Below, one piece after another: positions 8,526 to 17,006 of a DNA stretch of 64,000 nucleotides. The stretch spans positions 3,361,501-3,425,500 of the forward strand of contig NZ_CP109017.1 in NCBI RefSeq assembly GCF_036226765.1, in the 5' to 3' direction. The DNA comes from Streptomyces sp. NBC_00670 (GTDB lineage: Bacteria; Actinomycetota; Actinomycetes; Streptomycetales; Streptomycetaceae). A program made the translations under genes and the position numbers. Under the pieces are notes generated by a model. The model searched no databases. It was given only the letters and a program-made list of their open reading frames with translations, and was not told the origin of the DNA. Each line of letters begins with the position of its first letter. Position 1 is the first letter of the stretch.

Positions 8526-8726
8526 GCCTTCCATGTTCCCGTCCGGCACGGGGGTACGTCACCAGGTTTTCGGCCCCCGGCCACCCGCCCTCTCGGGCGC
8601 GCCCCCCTCTCGGGTAAAAAAGGTAAAGCGCCCGGAACCATCCGGGCCCCCCACCGCGTTCAATGGGTTAGCCGCACCGCGGCCCACACACGTACGGGAA
8701 CGAACCAAGCGAAGGGACTCCCAACA

Positions 8727-9302
8727 ATGGCTGTAAGCCTGTCCAAGGGTGGCAACGTCTCGCTCACCAAGGAGGCTCCGGGCCTGACCGCCGTCACCGT
8801 GGGCCTCGGCTGGGACGTCCGCACCACCACCGGCACGGACTTCGACCTCGACGCCTCCGCCATCGCGGTCAACCCCCAGGGCAAGGTCTACTCCGACCAG
8901 CACTTCGTCTTCTTCAACAACAAGCAGACGCCGGACCAGAGCATCGTCCACACCGGCGACAACCGCACGGGCGAGGGCGCCGGCGACGACGAGGCGATCA
9001 ACGTCAACCTGGCGGCTCTCCCGGCCGACGTCGACAAGATCGTCTTCCCGGTCTCCATCTACGACGCCGAGTCCCGCTCGCAGAACTTCGGCCAGGTCCG
9101 CAACGCGTACATCCGCATCGTCAACCAGGCCGGCGGCGCGGAGATCGCCCGCTACGACCTGTCGGAGGACGCGGCCACGGAGACGGCCATGGTCTTCGGC
9201 GAGCTCTACCGCAACGGCGCGGAGTGGAAGTTCCGCGCCGTCGGCCAGGGCTACGCCTCGGGCCTGACCGGCATCGCCCAGGACTTCGGCGTCAACGTCT
9301 GA
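8727..9302 (+). CDS. terD: TerD-family calcium-binding stress protein
   Basis: The 191-residue protein spans the whole TerD/TerZ/CABP1 fold. It starts at the ATG at 8727 ([20 protein letters not shown]). The acidic Ca2+-binding positions of the family are present: the conserved WD, FDLDASA, the [15 protein letters not shown] loop and the [10 protein letters not shown] strand. Such proteins are linked to tellurite and envelope-stress tolerance; in Streptomyces single paralogues also affect development. It stands alone here, without terABCE or terW neighbours. A GAAGG lies about 12 bases upstream of the start. Confidence 0.92.
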   Translation: MAVSLSKGGNVSLTKEAPGLTAVTVGLGWDVRTTTGTDFDLDASAIAVNPQGKVYSDQHFVFFNNKQTPDQSIVHTGDNRTGEGAGDDEAINVNLAALPADVDKIVFPVSIYDAESRSQNFGQVRNAYIRIVNQAGGAEIARYDLSEDAATETAMVFGELYRNGAEWKFRAVGQGYASGLTGIAQDFGVNV

Positions 9303-9339
9303 CACCCGCCACCGCCGAAGCCCCGCCGTACCACCCCGG

Positions 9340-9376
9340 AGCCCCCGCCGCACGAAGCCGTCGCCGCGCGGGGGCT
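9340..9376 (+). terminator. Probable terminator after terD
   Basis: Nine-bp arms AGCCCCCGC and GCGGGGGCT flank a 19-base loop, 37 bases after the terD stop, followed by TCG. Stem quality is moderate. Confidence 0.5.
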
Positions 9377-9514
9377 TCGCCGTGCGCGGCGGCGTCCGGC
9401 GGTTGCCGTTGTCGGGGCCGGCCACGCCTCCAGCCCCGGCCGCCGACGGCCGCCTGGCCGCCCCGGCCACCTCCCCCGGCGCGACCCCCCGTCCCGCCGT
9501 GACACCATCAGGCC

Positions 9515-10015
9515 GTGCTCGACATCGGCTACGCCCTCTCCACCCGTTTTCCCGATCCGCCGCAGACGGACTACCGCCGCGCCGACGTGCATGCCCTGCG
9601 GCACGATCTCTTCTGTGGCGACGTCTATCTCGCCGACACCCGGTCGGACCGGGAGGTGTCCACAGCCTGGGGATGGGTGCCGGTGCTCGACTTCGCCTGG
9701 GCCCTGTGCGACATCGTCGAGCAGCTCGACCGGGACCCGCTCGGCAGCCGGTCCGCCCGCCGGCAGCAGGCCGAGATCGACTTCACCGAGTCCACCGACC
9801 GCATGCTCTTCGAGCGCCGCTTCGGCTGGGTGGACATCGAGGCCGACTGGATGCCCGGCGACGAGGACCCGCTCACCTTCCAGTTCACCGAACTGCGCCG
9901 CGAGGCCCGCGACTTCCTGCACGACCTGCTCGCCGACCTGACCGACCTGCACGAACCGCTCCGCGACAACCCGGCGATCTGGACCCTGGAAGCCCGCTTC
10001 CCCCGCGTCGCCTGA
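9515..10015 (+). CDS. Conserved hypothetical protein, 166 aa
   Basis: I do not recognise the family. The protein is acidic and soluble, with no signal or membrane segment. It has regularly spaced Trp and Asp residues (STAWGWVPVLDFAWALCDIVEQL, FGWVDIEADWMPGDED) and an amphipathic helical C-terminus. Codon use is typical of the neighbours, which supports a real gene. The GTG start at 9515 comes 16 bases after the end of a C/G-rich gap and lacks a clear ribosome binding site. Its stop lies inside a 17-bp tandem duplication. Confidence 0.6.
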   Translation: MLDIGYALSTRFPDPPQTDYRRADVHALRHDLFCGDVYLADTRSDREVSTAWGWVPVLDFAWALCDIVEQLDRDPLGSRSARRQQAEIDFTESTDRMLFERRFGWVDIEADWMPGDEDPLTFQFTELRREARDFLHDLLADLTDLHEPLRDNPAIWTLEARFPRVA

Positions 10016-10046
10016 CGGCCCGCGTCGCCTGACGGCCCGCGTCGCC
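10004..10046. repeat. 17-bp tandem duplication over a stop codon
   Basis: The unit CGCGTCGCCTGACGGCC occurs twice in direct succession (10004-10020, 10021-10037) with a partial third copy. The first copy contains the stop codon of the upstream gene, so the duplication added only non-coding sequence. Confidence 0.85.
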
Positions 10047-10098
10047 CGGCGGTCCACCTCCCCTCGGCCCGTCTCCCTCCCTCAGCCCATCTCCCCTC

Positions 10099-10770
10099 TC
10101 AGTCCACCGCCGCCACCTTCACCCCCAGTTCCGCCGCGAGCACCGGCGCCAGGTCCATGAGCTGGGCCGGGCTGATCACGGCTCCCGCCAGCCGTTCCAC
10201 CCCCCGGGCGATGCCCAGCTCGGCCGCCCGGCGCAGGTCGACGTCCTTCAACCGCGCCGCGCCGAAGTCCGCCTCCTTCAGCACGCAGTCCACGAACTCG
10301 ACCCGCTCCAGCCGCGCCCCCGCGAAGTCCGGCTCGACCAGGACACAGCCCTCGAAGACGACGTCCCGGAGCCGGGCCGCCCGCAGGTTCAGATAGTCGA
10401 TCTTGCCGCCGCGTATCAGCACCCGCTCCAGCACCGCCCCGTGCAGCTGTGTCCCGCCCAGCCGCGCGTCCAGCAGCTCCACGTCCCGCAGGGTGGCGTC
10501 CGCCAGGTTCGTGCCCACCCCGCGTATGCCGGTCAGCCGGCTGTCGTACAGCCGCGCGTGCGCCAGCCGCGTGTCGTCCAGCGCGCAGCCCGTCAGCGCG
10601 CAGTCCATGAACCGGGAGCCCGTGCCGTCCTGTCCGGCCAGGTCGGCGTCCGCGAACTCCAGCCCGTCGTAGTCCCCCTCCGGTTCCAGCGGCCCGCCCC
10701 CGTACGGCTCCGGCGGAGGCAGCCGCACCTCCGGCCGCCGCGCCGGCGCGACCACCCGCGCCTTCTTCAC
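10099..10770 (-). CDS. Pentapeptide-repeat protein
   Basis: The 223-residue protein contains about 15 successive A(D/N)LXX-type pentapeptides between residues 35 and 180 (for example LEFADADLAG, TNLADATLRD, PDFAGARLERVEF, ADFGAARLKDVDL), which fold as a right-handed quadrilateral beta-helix. Some members protect DNA gyrase from quinolones; most have no known role, and nothing here selects one. A short helical C-terminus follows the repeats. The GTG start at 10770 has GAGGTCGG upstream. It is divergent from the 14-TM exporter with about 180 bp between them, so the two may share a control region. Confidence 0.85.
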   Translation of the reverse strand: MKKARVVAPARRPEVRLPPPEPYGGGPLEPEGDYDGLEFADADLAGQDGTGSRFMDCALTGCALDDTRLAHARLYDSRLTGIRGVGTNLADATLRDVELLDARLGGTQLHGAVLERVLIRGGKIDYLNLRAARLRDVVFEGCVLVEPDFAGARLERVEFVDCVLKEADFGAARLKDVDLRRAAELGIARGVERLAGAVISPAQLMDLAPVLAAELGVKVAAVD

Positions 10771-10947
10771 CCGACCTCACCTCCCCGCACTCGTACCGCG
10801 TCCGACACTCCCGCCACCGCCCTCACCACGCCCTCGACCACCACGCCCTCATGCTGCACCACCCCACTGACAAAGCCCCGGCCCCCAGCGGGCCCCACCC
10901 CCTCCGCAGAGATGCGATATGCCCGTATTCGTGATGTTCTGAACCCC

Positions 10948-12441
10948 ATGAGCGCCACCCGAATGGGCGAAGCAACGGAGGCCGACCCCCGCCGCTGGTG
11001 GGTCCTCGTGATCATCGCGCTGGCCCAGCTGATGGTGGTCCTGGACGCGACGATCGTGAACATCGCCCTGCCCTCCGCACAGCACGCCCTGCACATGTCC
11101 GACGCCAACCGGCAGTGGGTGATCACCGCCTACACGCTGGCCTTCGGCGGCCTGCTGCTGCTCGGCGGACGGATCGCCGACCTCGTCGGCCGCAAACGCA
11201 CCTTCCTCGTCGGACTGGCCGGCTTCGCCATCGCCTCCGCGCTCGGCGGCGCCGCGACCGGCTCCGGCATGCTGTTCGGCGCCCGCGCGCTGCAGGGCGT
11301 CTTCGCCGCCGTCCTCGCCCCGTCCGCGCTCAGCCTGCTCACCACCACGTTCTCCGACCCCAGGGAACGCGGCAAGGCCTTCGGCATCTACGGCGCCCTG
11401 GCCGGCAGCGGCTCGGCGATCGGCTTCATCGCGGGTGGACTGCTCACCGAGTACCTGAACTGGCGCTGGTGCCTGTACGTCAACATCCCGATCGCCGCCG
11501 TCGCCGTCCTCGGCGGGCTCGCCCTCCTGCACGACCACCCGCGCCGCGGCGACGCCCGCCTCGACGTGCCCGGCGTCCTGCTGGGCTGCGGCGGCCTCGT
11601 CGCCCTCGTCTACGGCTTCAGCGAGGCCCAGCCCCGCGGCTGGACCGACCCGTTCGTGCTCGCCCTGTTCGCGGTGTCCGCCGCGCTGCTCGCCACGTTC
11701 GTGTGGTGGCAGACCAGGGCCCCCGACCCGCTGCTGCCGCTGCACATCATCCGCGACCGCGACCGGGCCGGCTGCTTCCTGACCATGGCCCTGGCCGTCA
11801 TCGGCATGTTCGGCATGTTCCTGTTCATGACCTACTACCTCCAGGTCATCCTCGGCTACTCGCCGGTCCGCGCGGGCCTCGCCTTCCTGCCGCTCACCGT
11901 GGCGATCATCGTGGGCTCGACGCAGATCTCCGCCCGGCTGCTGCACCACGTCCCGCCGCGCGCCCTCATGGTGCCGGGCATGCTCCTGTCGGCGATCGGC
12001 ATGGTGATCCTCACCCGGATGACCGTGCACTCCTCGTACACCACCGAGATCCTGCCCCCGCTGCTGCTGATGGGCCTCGGCATGGGACTGACGTTCATGC
12101 CGGTCTTCTCCACCGCCACCGCCGGGGTCGCCGCCCGCGACTCGGGCGTCACCTCGGCCACCGTCAACACCTCGCAGCAGGTCGGCGGCTCCATCGGCAC
12201 GGCCCTGCTCAACACGATCGCGACGAGCAGCGCGAGCGCGTACATCGCCGCCCACCTGACCGACCCCGCCCGCCGGAACCTGGTCGTCCGCGAGGGCGTC
12301 GTGCACGGCTACACGACCGCCCTGTGGTGGGCGGCGGCCGTGTTCCTGCTGGCCGCCGTGGTCGCCGGCGTCATGGTGACCGCCCGGGCGCCCAAGCACA
12401 CCACGCCCGCCGAGACCCCGGTCCCCGAGTCGGTCCGCTGA
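10948..12441 (+). CDS. MFS drug exporter, DHA2 (EmrB/QacA, 14-TM) family
   Basis: The 497-residue protein has about 14 hydrophobic segments. It shows the DHA2 motif C region and the loop 2-3 motif A (GRIADLVGRKRTFL, about residues 74-87). The N-terminal LMVVLDATIVNIALPSA is the classical motif D1 of proton-coupled multidrug exporters. It probably exports hydrophobic drugs or an endogenous metabolite by proton antiport. I start it at the ATG at 10948; the frame is open further upstream, but codon bias fades there. No TetR or MarR regulator is adjacent. It converges on the GNAT gene with a 22-bp gap. Confidence 0.88.
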   Translation: MSATRMGEATEADPRRWWVLVIIALAQLMVVLDATIVNIALPSAQHALHMSDANRQWVITAYTLAFGGLLLLGGRIADLVGRKRTFLVGLAGFAIASALGGAATGSGMLFGARALQGVFAAVLAPSALSLLTTTFSDPRERGKAFGIYGALAGSGSAIGFIAGGLLTEYLNWRWCLYVNIPIAAVAVLGGLALLHDHPRRGDARLDVPGVLLGCGGLVALVYGFSEAQPRGWTDPFVLALFAVSAALLATFVWWQTRAPDPLLPLHIIRDRDRAGCFLTMALAVIGMFGMFLFMTYYLQVILGYSPVRAGLAFLPLTVAIIVGSTQISARLLHHVPPRALMVPGMLLSAIGMVILTRMTVHSSYTTEILPPLLLMGLGMGLTFMPVFSTATAGVAARDSGVTSATVNTSQQVGGSIGTALLNTIATSSASAYIAAHLTDPARRNLVVREGVVHGYTTALWWAAAVFLLAAVVAGVMVTARAPKHTTPAETPVPESVR

Positions 12442-12463
12442 GTCCGCCGCCCGGCCCGCCGCG

Positions 12464-12985
12464 TCAGTCCGCCGACCCGGCGCCCGACGTCCCGCCGTCC
12501 GTCCCGCCGAGCGCCGCCAGCGCCCCGTCCGTCAGCCGGTACGTCGTCCACTCGTCCTGCGCACGGGCGCCCAGCGCCTCGTAGGACGCGATCGAGGGGG
12601 CGTTCCAGTTCAGTACGGCCCACTCCAGCCGCTCGTAGCCGCGCGCCACGCAGATCCGGGCCAGCTCGGTCAGCAGCGCCCGGCCGTGCCCGCCCCCGCG
12701 CGCGTGCGGGCGCACGAACAGGTCCTCCAGGTAGATGCCGTGGACGCCGCGCCAGGTGGAGAAGTTCAGGAACCACAGCGCGAATCCGACCGGCTCGCCG
12801 CCGGACTCCGCGAGGTGCGCGAAGGCCGCCGGGCGCTCCCCGAAGAGCGCCTCACGCAGCTGCTCCTCGGTCGCCCGCGCCTGATCGGCCGCCTTCTCGT
12901 ACTCGGCCAGCTCGCGGATCATCGCGTGCAGCACGGGGATGTCGTCGGGGGTCACGGTACGGATCACCCGGGCAGTGTCACACAT
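12464..12985 (-). CDS. GNAT-family N-acetyltransferase
   Basis: A small soluble acetyltransferase resembling the diamine/thialysine acetyltransferase (SSAT-like) branch: IRELAEYEKAADQ near the start, FLNFSTWRGVHGIYLEDLFVRPHARGGGHGRALL with the acetyl-CoA pyrophosphate loop (R-x2-G-x-G form, about residues 100-112), then YERLEWAVLNWNAPSIASYEALGA. The substrate is probably a small amine, by family resemblance only. The ATG at 12985 gives 173 residues. The GTG at 12967 (VIRTVTPDD) aligns better with relatives and may be the true start; neither has a good ribosome binding site. Confidence 0.82.
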   Translation of the reverse strand: MCDTARVIRTVTPDDIPVLHAMIRELAEYEKAADQARATEEQLREALFGERPAAFAHLAESGGEPVGFALWFLNFSTWRGVHGIYLEDLFVRPHARGGGHGRALLTELARICVARGYERLEWAVLNWNAPSIASYEALGARAQDEWTTYRLTDGALAALGGTDGGTSGAGSAD

Positions 12986-13038
12986 GGCCCGCGCACGCCC
13001 CACTGCGGTCCACCGGCCCCCCTGCGACCCTTGAGGTC

Positions 13039-13722
13039 ATGGGTGAGCGTGCGACGACGGCCACGCGCGCGTGGAGCGCGCCGCGCAGGTGCGGCGGCCT
13101 CCTGTGGACGTACATACGGCGCGCGCCCGGCACATACCTCTGGCTGCTCGTCCTCTTCGGGACCACCGTCGCGCTGCACCGCATGTCCCCCGGGTTCGCA
13201 CACGAGTTCCTGCGGCACCGCTCCACCAACCTCCACGAACTGTCCGAGCACCCCCTGCGCGTGCTGCTCTCCAGCGCCCTGTGGACGGGCGACGGCCACT
13301 GGCTCCCGTACGCCGCCCTCTACACCCTCTTCCACGCCCGCGCCGAGCACTGGCTCGGCACCCCGCGCTGGCTCGCCGTGTGCGCCCTGGCGCACGTCCT
13401 GGCCACGCTCGTCAGCGAGGGCGCCCTGCTGTGGGCGATACACCTCGGCGCGGCCCCGCACTCCGCCGTCGACACTCTCGACACGGGCGTCAGCTACGCG
13501 CTCGCCGGCGTCCTGGGCGTCCTCACGTACCGCGTGCCGCGCCCCTGGCGGTACGCCTACGCCGCCGTCCTGCTCACCGCGTTCGCCGTCCCCCTGGCCA
13601 CCGGCCGCACGGTCACCGACCTCGGCCACCTCACGTCGGTCCTGATCGGCCTGGCCTGCCGCCCCCTGACCCGCCCCCGCACCCGCACCCGCACGGCAAC
13701 GCGAAAGGCCCGGGTCGACTGA
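13039..13722 (+). CDS. Rhomboid-like integral membrane protein
   Basis: The 227-residue protein has about six membrane helices with a rhomboid-like layout: an extracytoplasmic first loop, a GVSYALAG segment in a late helix that could hold the GxS catalytic serine, and LGHLTSVLIG in the last helix that could supply the histidine. A canonical GxSG motif is not clear, so it may be an inactive or divergent rhomboid. The ATG at 13039 follows TTGAGG. The Arg/Thr-rich C-terminal codons and the stop overlap a strong hairpin that also ends the converging tRNA gene. Confidence 0.68.
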   Translation: MGERATTATRAWSAPRRCGGLLWTYIRRAPGTYLWLLVLFGTTVALHRMSPGFAHEFLRHRSTNLHELSEHPLRVLLSSALWTGDGHWLPYAALYTLFHARAEHWLGTPRWLAVCALAHVLATLVSEGALLWAIHLGAAPHSAVDTLDTGVSYALAGVLGVLTYRVPRPWRYAYAAVLLTAFAVPLATGRTVTDLGHLTSVLIGLACRPLTRPRTRTRTATRKARVD

Positions 13723-13730
13723 CCCGGGCC
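13707..13730 (-). terminator. Terminator shared by tRNA-Thr (minus) and rhomboid-like gene (plus)
   Basis: Perfect 10-bp arms GGCCCGGGTC/GACCCGGGCC surround a GACT loop. Read on the minus strand it is followed by TTTCGCG, as expected for the tRNA transcript. On the plus strand it contains the stop codon of the rhomboid-like gene. Confidence 0.8.
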
Positions 13731-13758
13731 CCGCATCCGCTCCACTGCCGTACGACCG

Positions 13759-13833
13759 AGCCCCCTGTCGGATTCGAACCGACGACCTACGCATTACAAG
13801 TGCGTTGCTCTGGCCGGACTGAGCTAAGGAGGC
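13759..13833 (-). tRNA. tRNA-Thr (anticodon TGT)
   Basis: The complement strand folds as a full cloverleaf: acceptor arm GCCTCCT/AGGGGGC (with a G-T pair), D-arm TAGCTCAG, anticodon loop CTTGTAA with TGT, and T-arm GGTTCGAATCC. The CCA end is not encoded, as is common in Streptomyces. Discriminator base is T. Confidence 0.95.
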
Positions 13834-13977
13834 GTGCACGCGGTACCGCACGGGCGTGCGTGTTGCAGTGTACCCATCGGCTCCGGGGGCCCTGTCAGGA
13901 ATTACCGCGAAGTTCACAGGACCGGAACTACTGACAGATCAGGTGAACTCCAGGTACCGTCCTGTGCCAGTTCACTC

Positions 13978-13990
13978 GTGTGGACCACAC
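13978..13990. promoter_or_regulatory. Short palindrome upstream of msiK
   Basis: GTGTGGACCACAC is a perfect odd-centred palindrome (6-bp arms about a single A) located 87 bp upstream of the msiK start. It is only weakly similar to dre and not to CebR boxes. It could be an operator, but the regulator is unknown. Confidence 0.35.
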
Positions 13991-14076
13991 CACAACGGAA
14001 TCAGCCGTAGTGGCGCACCACCTTCCACAACGGATCGTCCGGCACGTTCCTGCCGGTAGAAGGGGGCCCATTCACC

Positions 14077-15213
<1,137 letters not shown>

Positions 15214-15272
15214 CCCGGGCGCCCGCGCCGCCGTGGAACCGGCGGGCGCGGCGATTCACCCGAGAGAACGAA

Positions 15273-15304
15273 AGAGGGCCCCGCGGCCGGCCGCGGGGCC
15301 CTCT
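15273..15304 (+). terminator. Terminator after msiK
   Basis: A 32-bp perfect palindrome (16-bp arms beginning AGAGGGCCCC) is followed by TCG. It lies 60 bases past the msiK stop and would work on both strands. Confidence 0.85.
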
Positions 15305-15455
15305 TCGCTGCCCGCACGGATGCCGGAAAGACCCCGGCAGACCGGACGTTTCGAGCCGTGTGCGTCAACCCCGTACCCAGAATCACGGGGTTCGACATCC
15401 CCCGAACCGGTGACGGAATGTCCCCTTGTCATCACCGCACGCTACGCTCACTCGC

Positions 15456-15911
15456 GTGAAGCACTCCACTACCTCGCGGACACGGCGCGGTCCGGGCCCC
15501 GCCCGCCGGATCGGCCGTTCCCTCGCCCTCGTCCTGCCCGTCGTCATGGTGCTCTCCGGAACACTCGCGGTCACCCGGGTCAACTGGTCCGGGAGTTCCT
15601 CCGACTCGGTGCTGGCCGCGTCCGACGCCGAGCTGTCCCGCCCCGCCGGTCACGCCAAGGCCCGCGCCCCGCAGGACGTGCTGCGCGACAAGCTCCTGCT
15701 CGAGATGCAGGAGAAGGACCCGGCCGTCGCGCTGACCCACCTCCAGCAGGCGGTCGACGAACGCCCCTCCCTGGCGAAGCACTGCGCGTCCATCGCCCGC
15801 GCCCTCGGCCGCGCCGCGGTCCGCGTCTACGGCCCCACCCGCGCCCAGTCCTACGCCCGCCCGGTCTGCGACACGTCCTTCGCCACGGGCGTGGCAGCGT
15901 TCCAGGGCTGA
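15456..15911 (+). CDS. Secreted or membrane-anchored hypothetical protein, 151 aa
   Basis: Family not recognised. A basic N-terminus (TSRTRRGPGPARRIGRS) is followed by one hydrophobic segment (LALVLPVVMVLSGTLAV, about residues 22-38). This is either a signal peptide or an anchor, with the rest outside. The outer part has a helical stretch (LLLEMQEKDPAVALTHLQQAVDERPS) and two Cys (HCASIA, RPVCDTS) that could form a disulphide, and looks like a small conserved domain in streptomycetes. The GTG at 15456 is chosen because the longer frame adds no hydrophobic or basic signal. It stands alone between msiK and the nucleotidyltransferase. Confidence 0.6.
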   Translation: MKHSTTSRTRRGPGPARRIGRSLALVLPVVMVLSGTLAVTRVNWSGSSSDSVLAASDAELSRPAGHAKARAPQDVLRDKLLLEMQEKDPAVALTHLQQAVDERPSLAKHCASIARALGRAAVRVYGPTRAQSYARPVCDTSFATGVAAFQG

Positions 15912-15938
15912 GCGGGGGGTACGGTGCGCGGCGCCCCA

Positions 15939-16024
15939 CAGGGGCGACGTCCCGCGGGGACGCGCCCCTGAAGGGGCGCGGGGCTGTCCTCAATTGCGGC
16001 TCCGCCGCGGGGCGCGAGCAACCA
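15939..16024. repeat. Dispersed GC-rich intergenic repeat, copy 1
   Basis: Contains the family core CCCCTGAAGGGGCGCGGGGCTGT-like block followed by GCGGCTCCGCCGCG and GCGCGAGCAACCAC. The same blocks recur at 21.5, 25.6, 36.3 and 54.9-55.2 kb. It has strong hairpin potential and lies directly after a stop codon. Confidence 0.7.
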
Positions 16025-16126
16025 CACTCACCCCGCACCCGCCGACGAACCCCACCCCCGAGCTCATAGGCACACAACCGAGGGCCATCAGGGCGCAGCC
16101 CTGAAAAGGCCCCCTAACCTATCCGC

Positions 16127-16858
16127 ATGACCGATCCGACCACCGCCTCCCGCCCCCGCCAAGCCGTCATCCTGGCCGGAGGCCAAGGCACCCGGCTGCG
16201 CCCGTACACCGACGACCGCCCCAAGCCGATGGTCGAGATCCCCGGCACGGGCACGCCGATCATCGGCCACCAGCTCACCTGGCTCGCCGAGGCGGGCGTG
16301 ACGGACGTCGTCGTCTCCTGCGGCCACCTCGCCGAGGTGTTGCAGGACTGGCTGGACTCCGCCGACCTGCCCGTCTCCGTCACCACCGTCGTCGAGACGG
16401 AGCCGCTCGGCCGCGGCGGCGGCCTGAAGTACGCCGCCGCGCACCTCCCCCACCCCGACCGGCCCTGGTACGCCACCAACGGCGACATCTGGACCCGTTT
16501 CCCGCTGCGCGACATGGCGGACTTCCACACCGAGCGGGACGCCGTCGCGACCCTCGCACTGGCCCGCCCGCGCATCCCCTGGGGCGCCGTGCAGACCGAC
16601 GGCTTCGGGCACATCACGGACTTCATCGAGGCCCCGCCCTCCCCGTTCGAGGTCAACGCGGGTGTCTACGTCTTCTCCCCCGAGTTCGCCTCGCTGCTGC
16701 CCGAACGGGGCGACCACGAGCGCACCACGTTCCCCCGGCTGGCCCGGGAGCGGCGCCTGGCGGGCTTCCCGCTGCCGCAGGGCGCGTACTGGCGGGCCAT
16801 CGACACGGCGAAGGACCTCCGCGAGGCCGCGAAGGAACTGGCGGGCCTCCCCCGCTGA
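16127..16858 (+). CDS. Sugar-1-phosphate nucleotidyltransferase
   Basis: The 243-residue protein is a single nucleotidyltransferase domain. The signature AVILAGGQGTRLRPYTDDRPKPMVEIPG is at about residues 13-40. NGDIW (residues 123-127) supplies the metal-binding Asp, and FEVNAGVYVFSPE is the sugar-binding strand. It would make an NDP-sugar from NTP and a sugar-1-phosphate. Mannose-1-P guanylyltransferase or a UDP/dTDP-sugar enzyme are both possible, since the left-handed beta-helix domain that helps classification is lacking. It is followed 79 bases later by a strong terminator, so it is monocistronic. Confidence 0.82.
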   Translation: MTDPTTASRPRQAVILAGGQGTRLRPYTDDRPKPMVEIPGTGTPIIGHQLTWLAEAGVTDVVVSCGHLAEVLQDWLDSADLPVSVTTVVETEPLGRGGGLKYAAAHLPHPDRPWYATNGDIWTRFPLRDMADFHTERDAVATLALARPRIPWGAVQTDGFGHITDFIEAPPSPFEVNAGVYVFSPEFASLLPERGDHERTTFPRLARERRLAGFPLPQGAYWRAIDTAKDLREAAKELAGLPR

Positions 16859-16936
16859 AGCCCGCCCCTCCGGGACGGCACAGGCCAGGACGACGCGTGA
16901 CGGCACCCGTCAGGGCTGCACAAGACGGCACGCACG

Positions 16937-16979
16937 ACGGCAGGGGCCCCGCGCACAGTCCGCGCGGGGCCCCTGCCGT
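16937..16979. terminator. Bidirectional terminator between converging genes
   Basis: Perfect 18-bp arms (ACGGCAGGGGCCCCGCGC) with a 7-base loop separate the nucleotidyltransferase from the converging DoxX gene. Confidence 0.88.
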
Positions 16980-17006
16980 TCACCGGCGTACGGCGTACTC
17001 GTCGCC

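Noticed and set aside
8727..9302. A tellurite-resistance operon
   Set aside because: Only terD is present; no terA, terB, terC or terE genes are adjacent.
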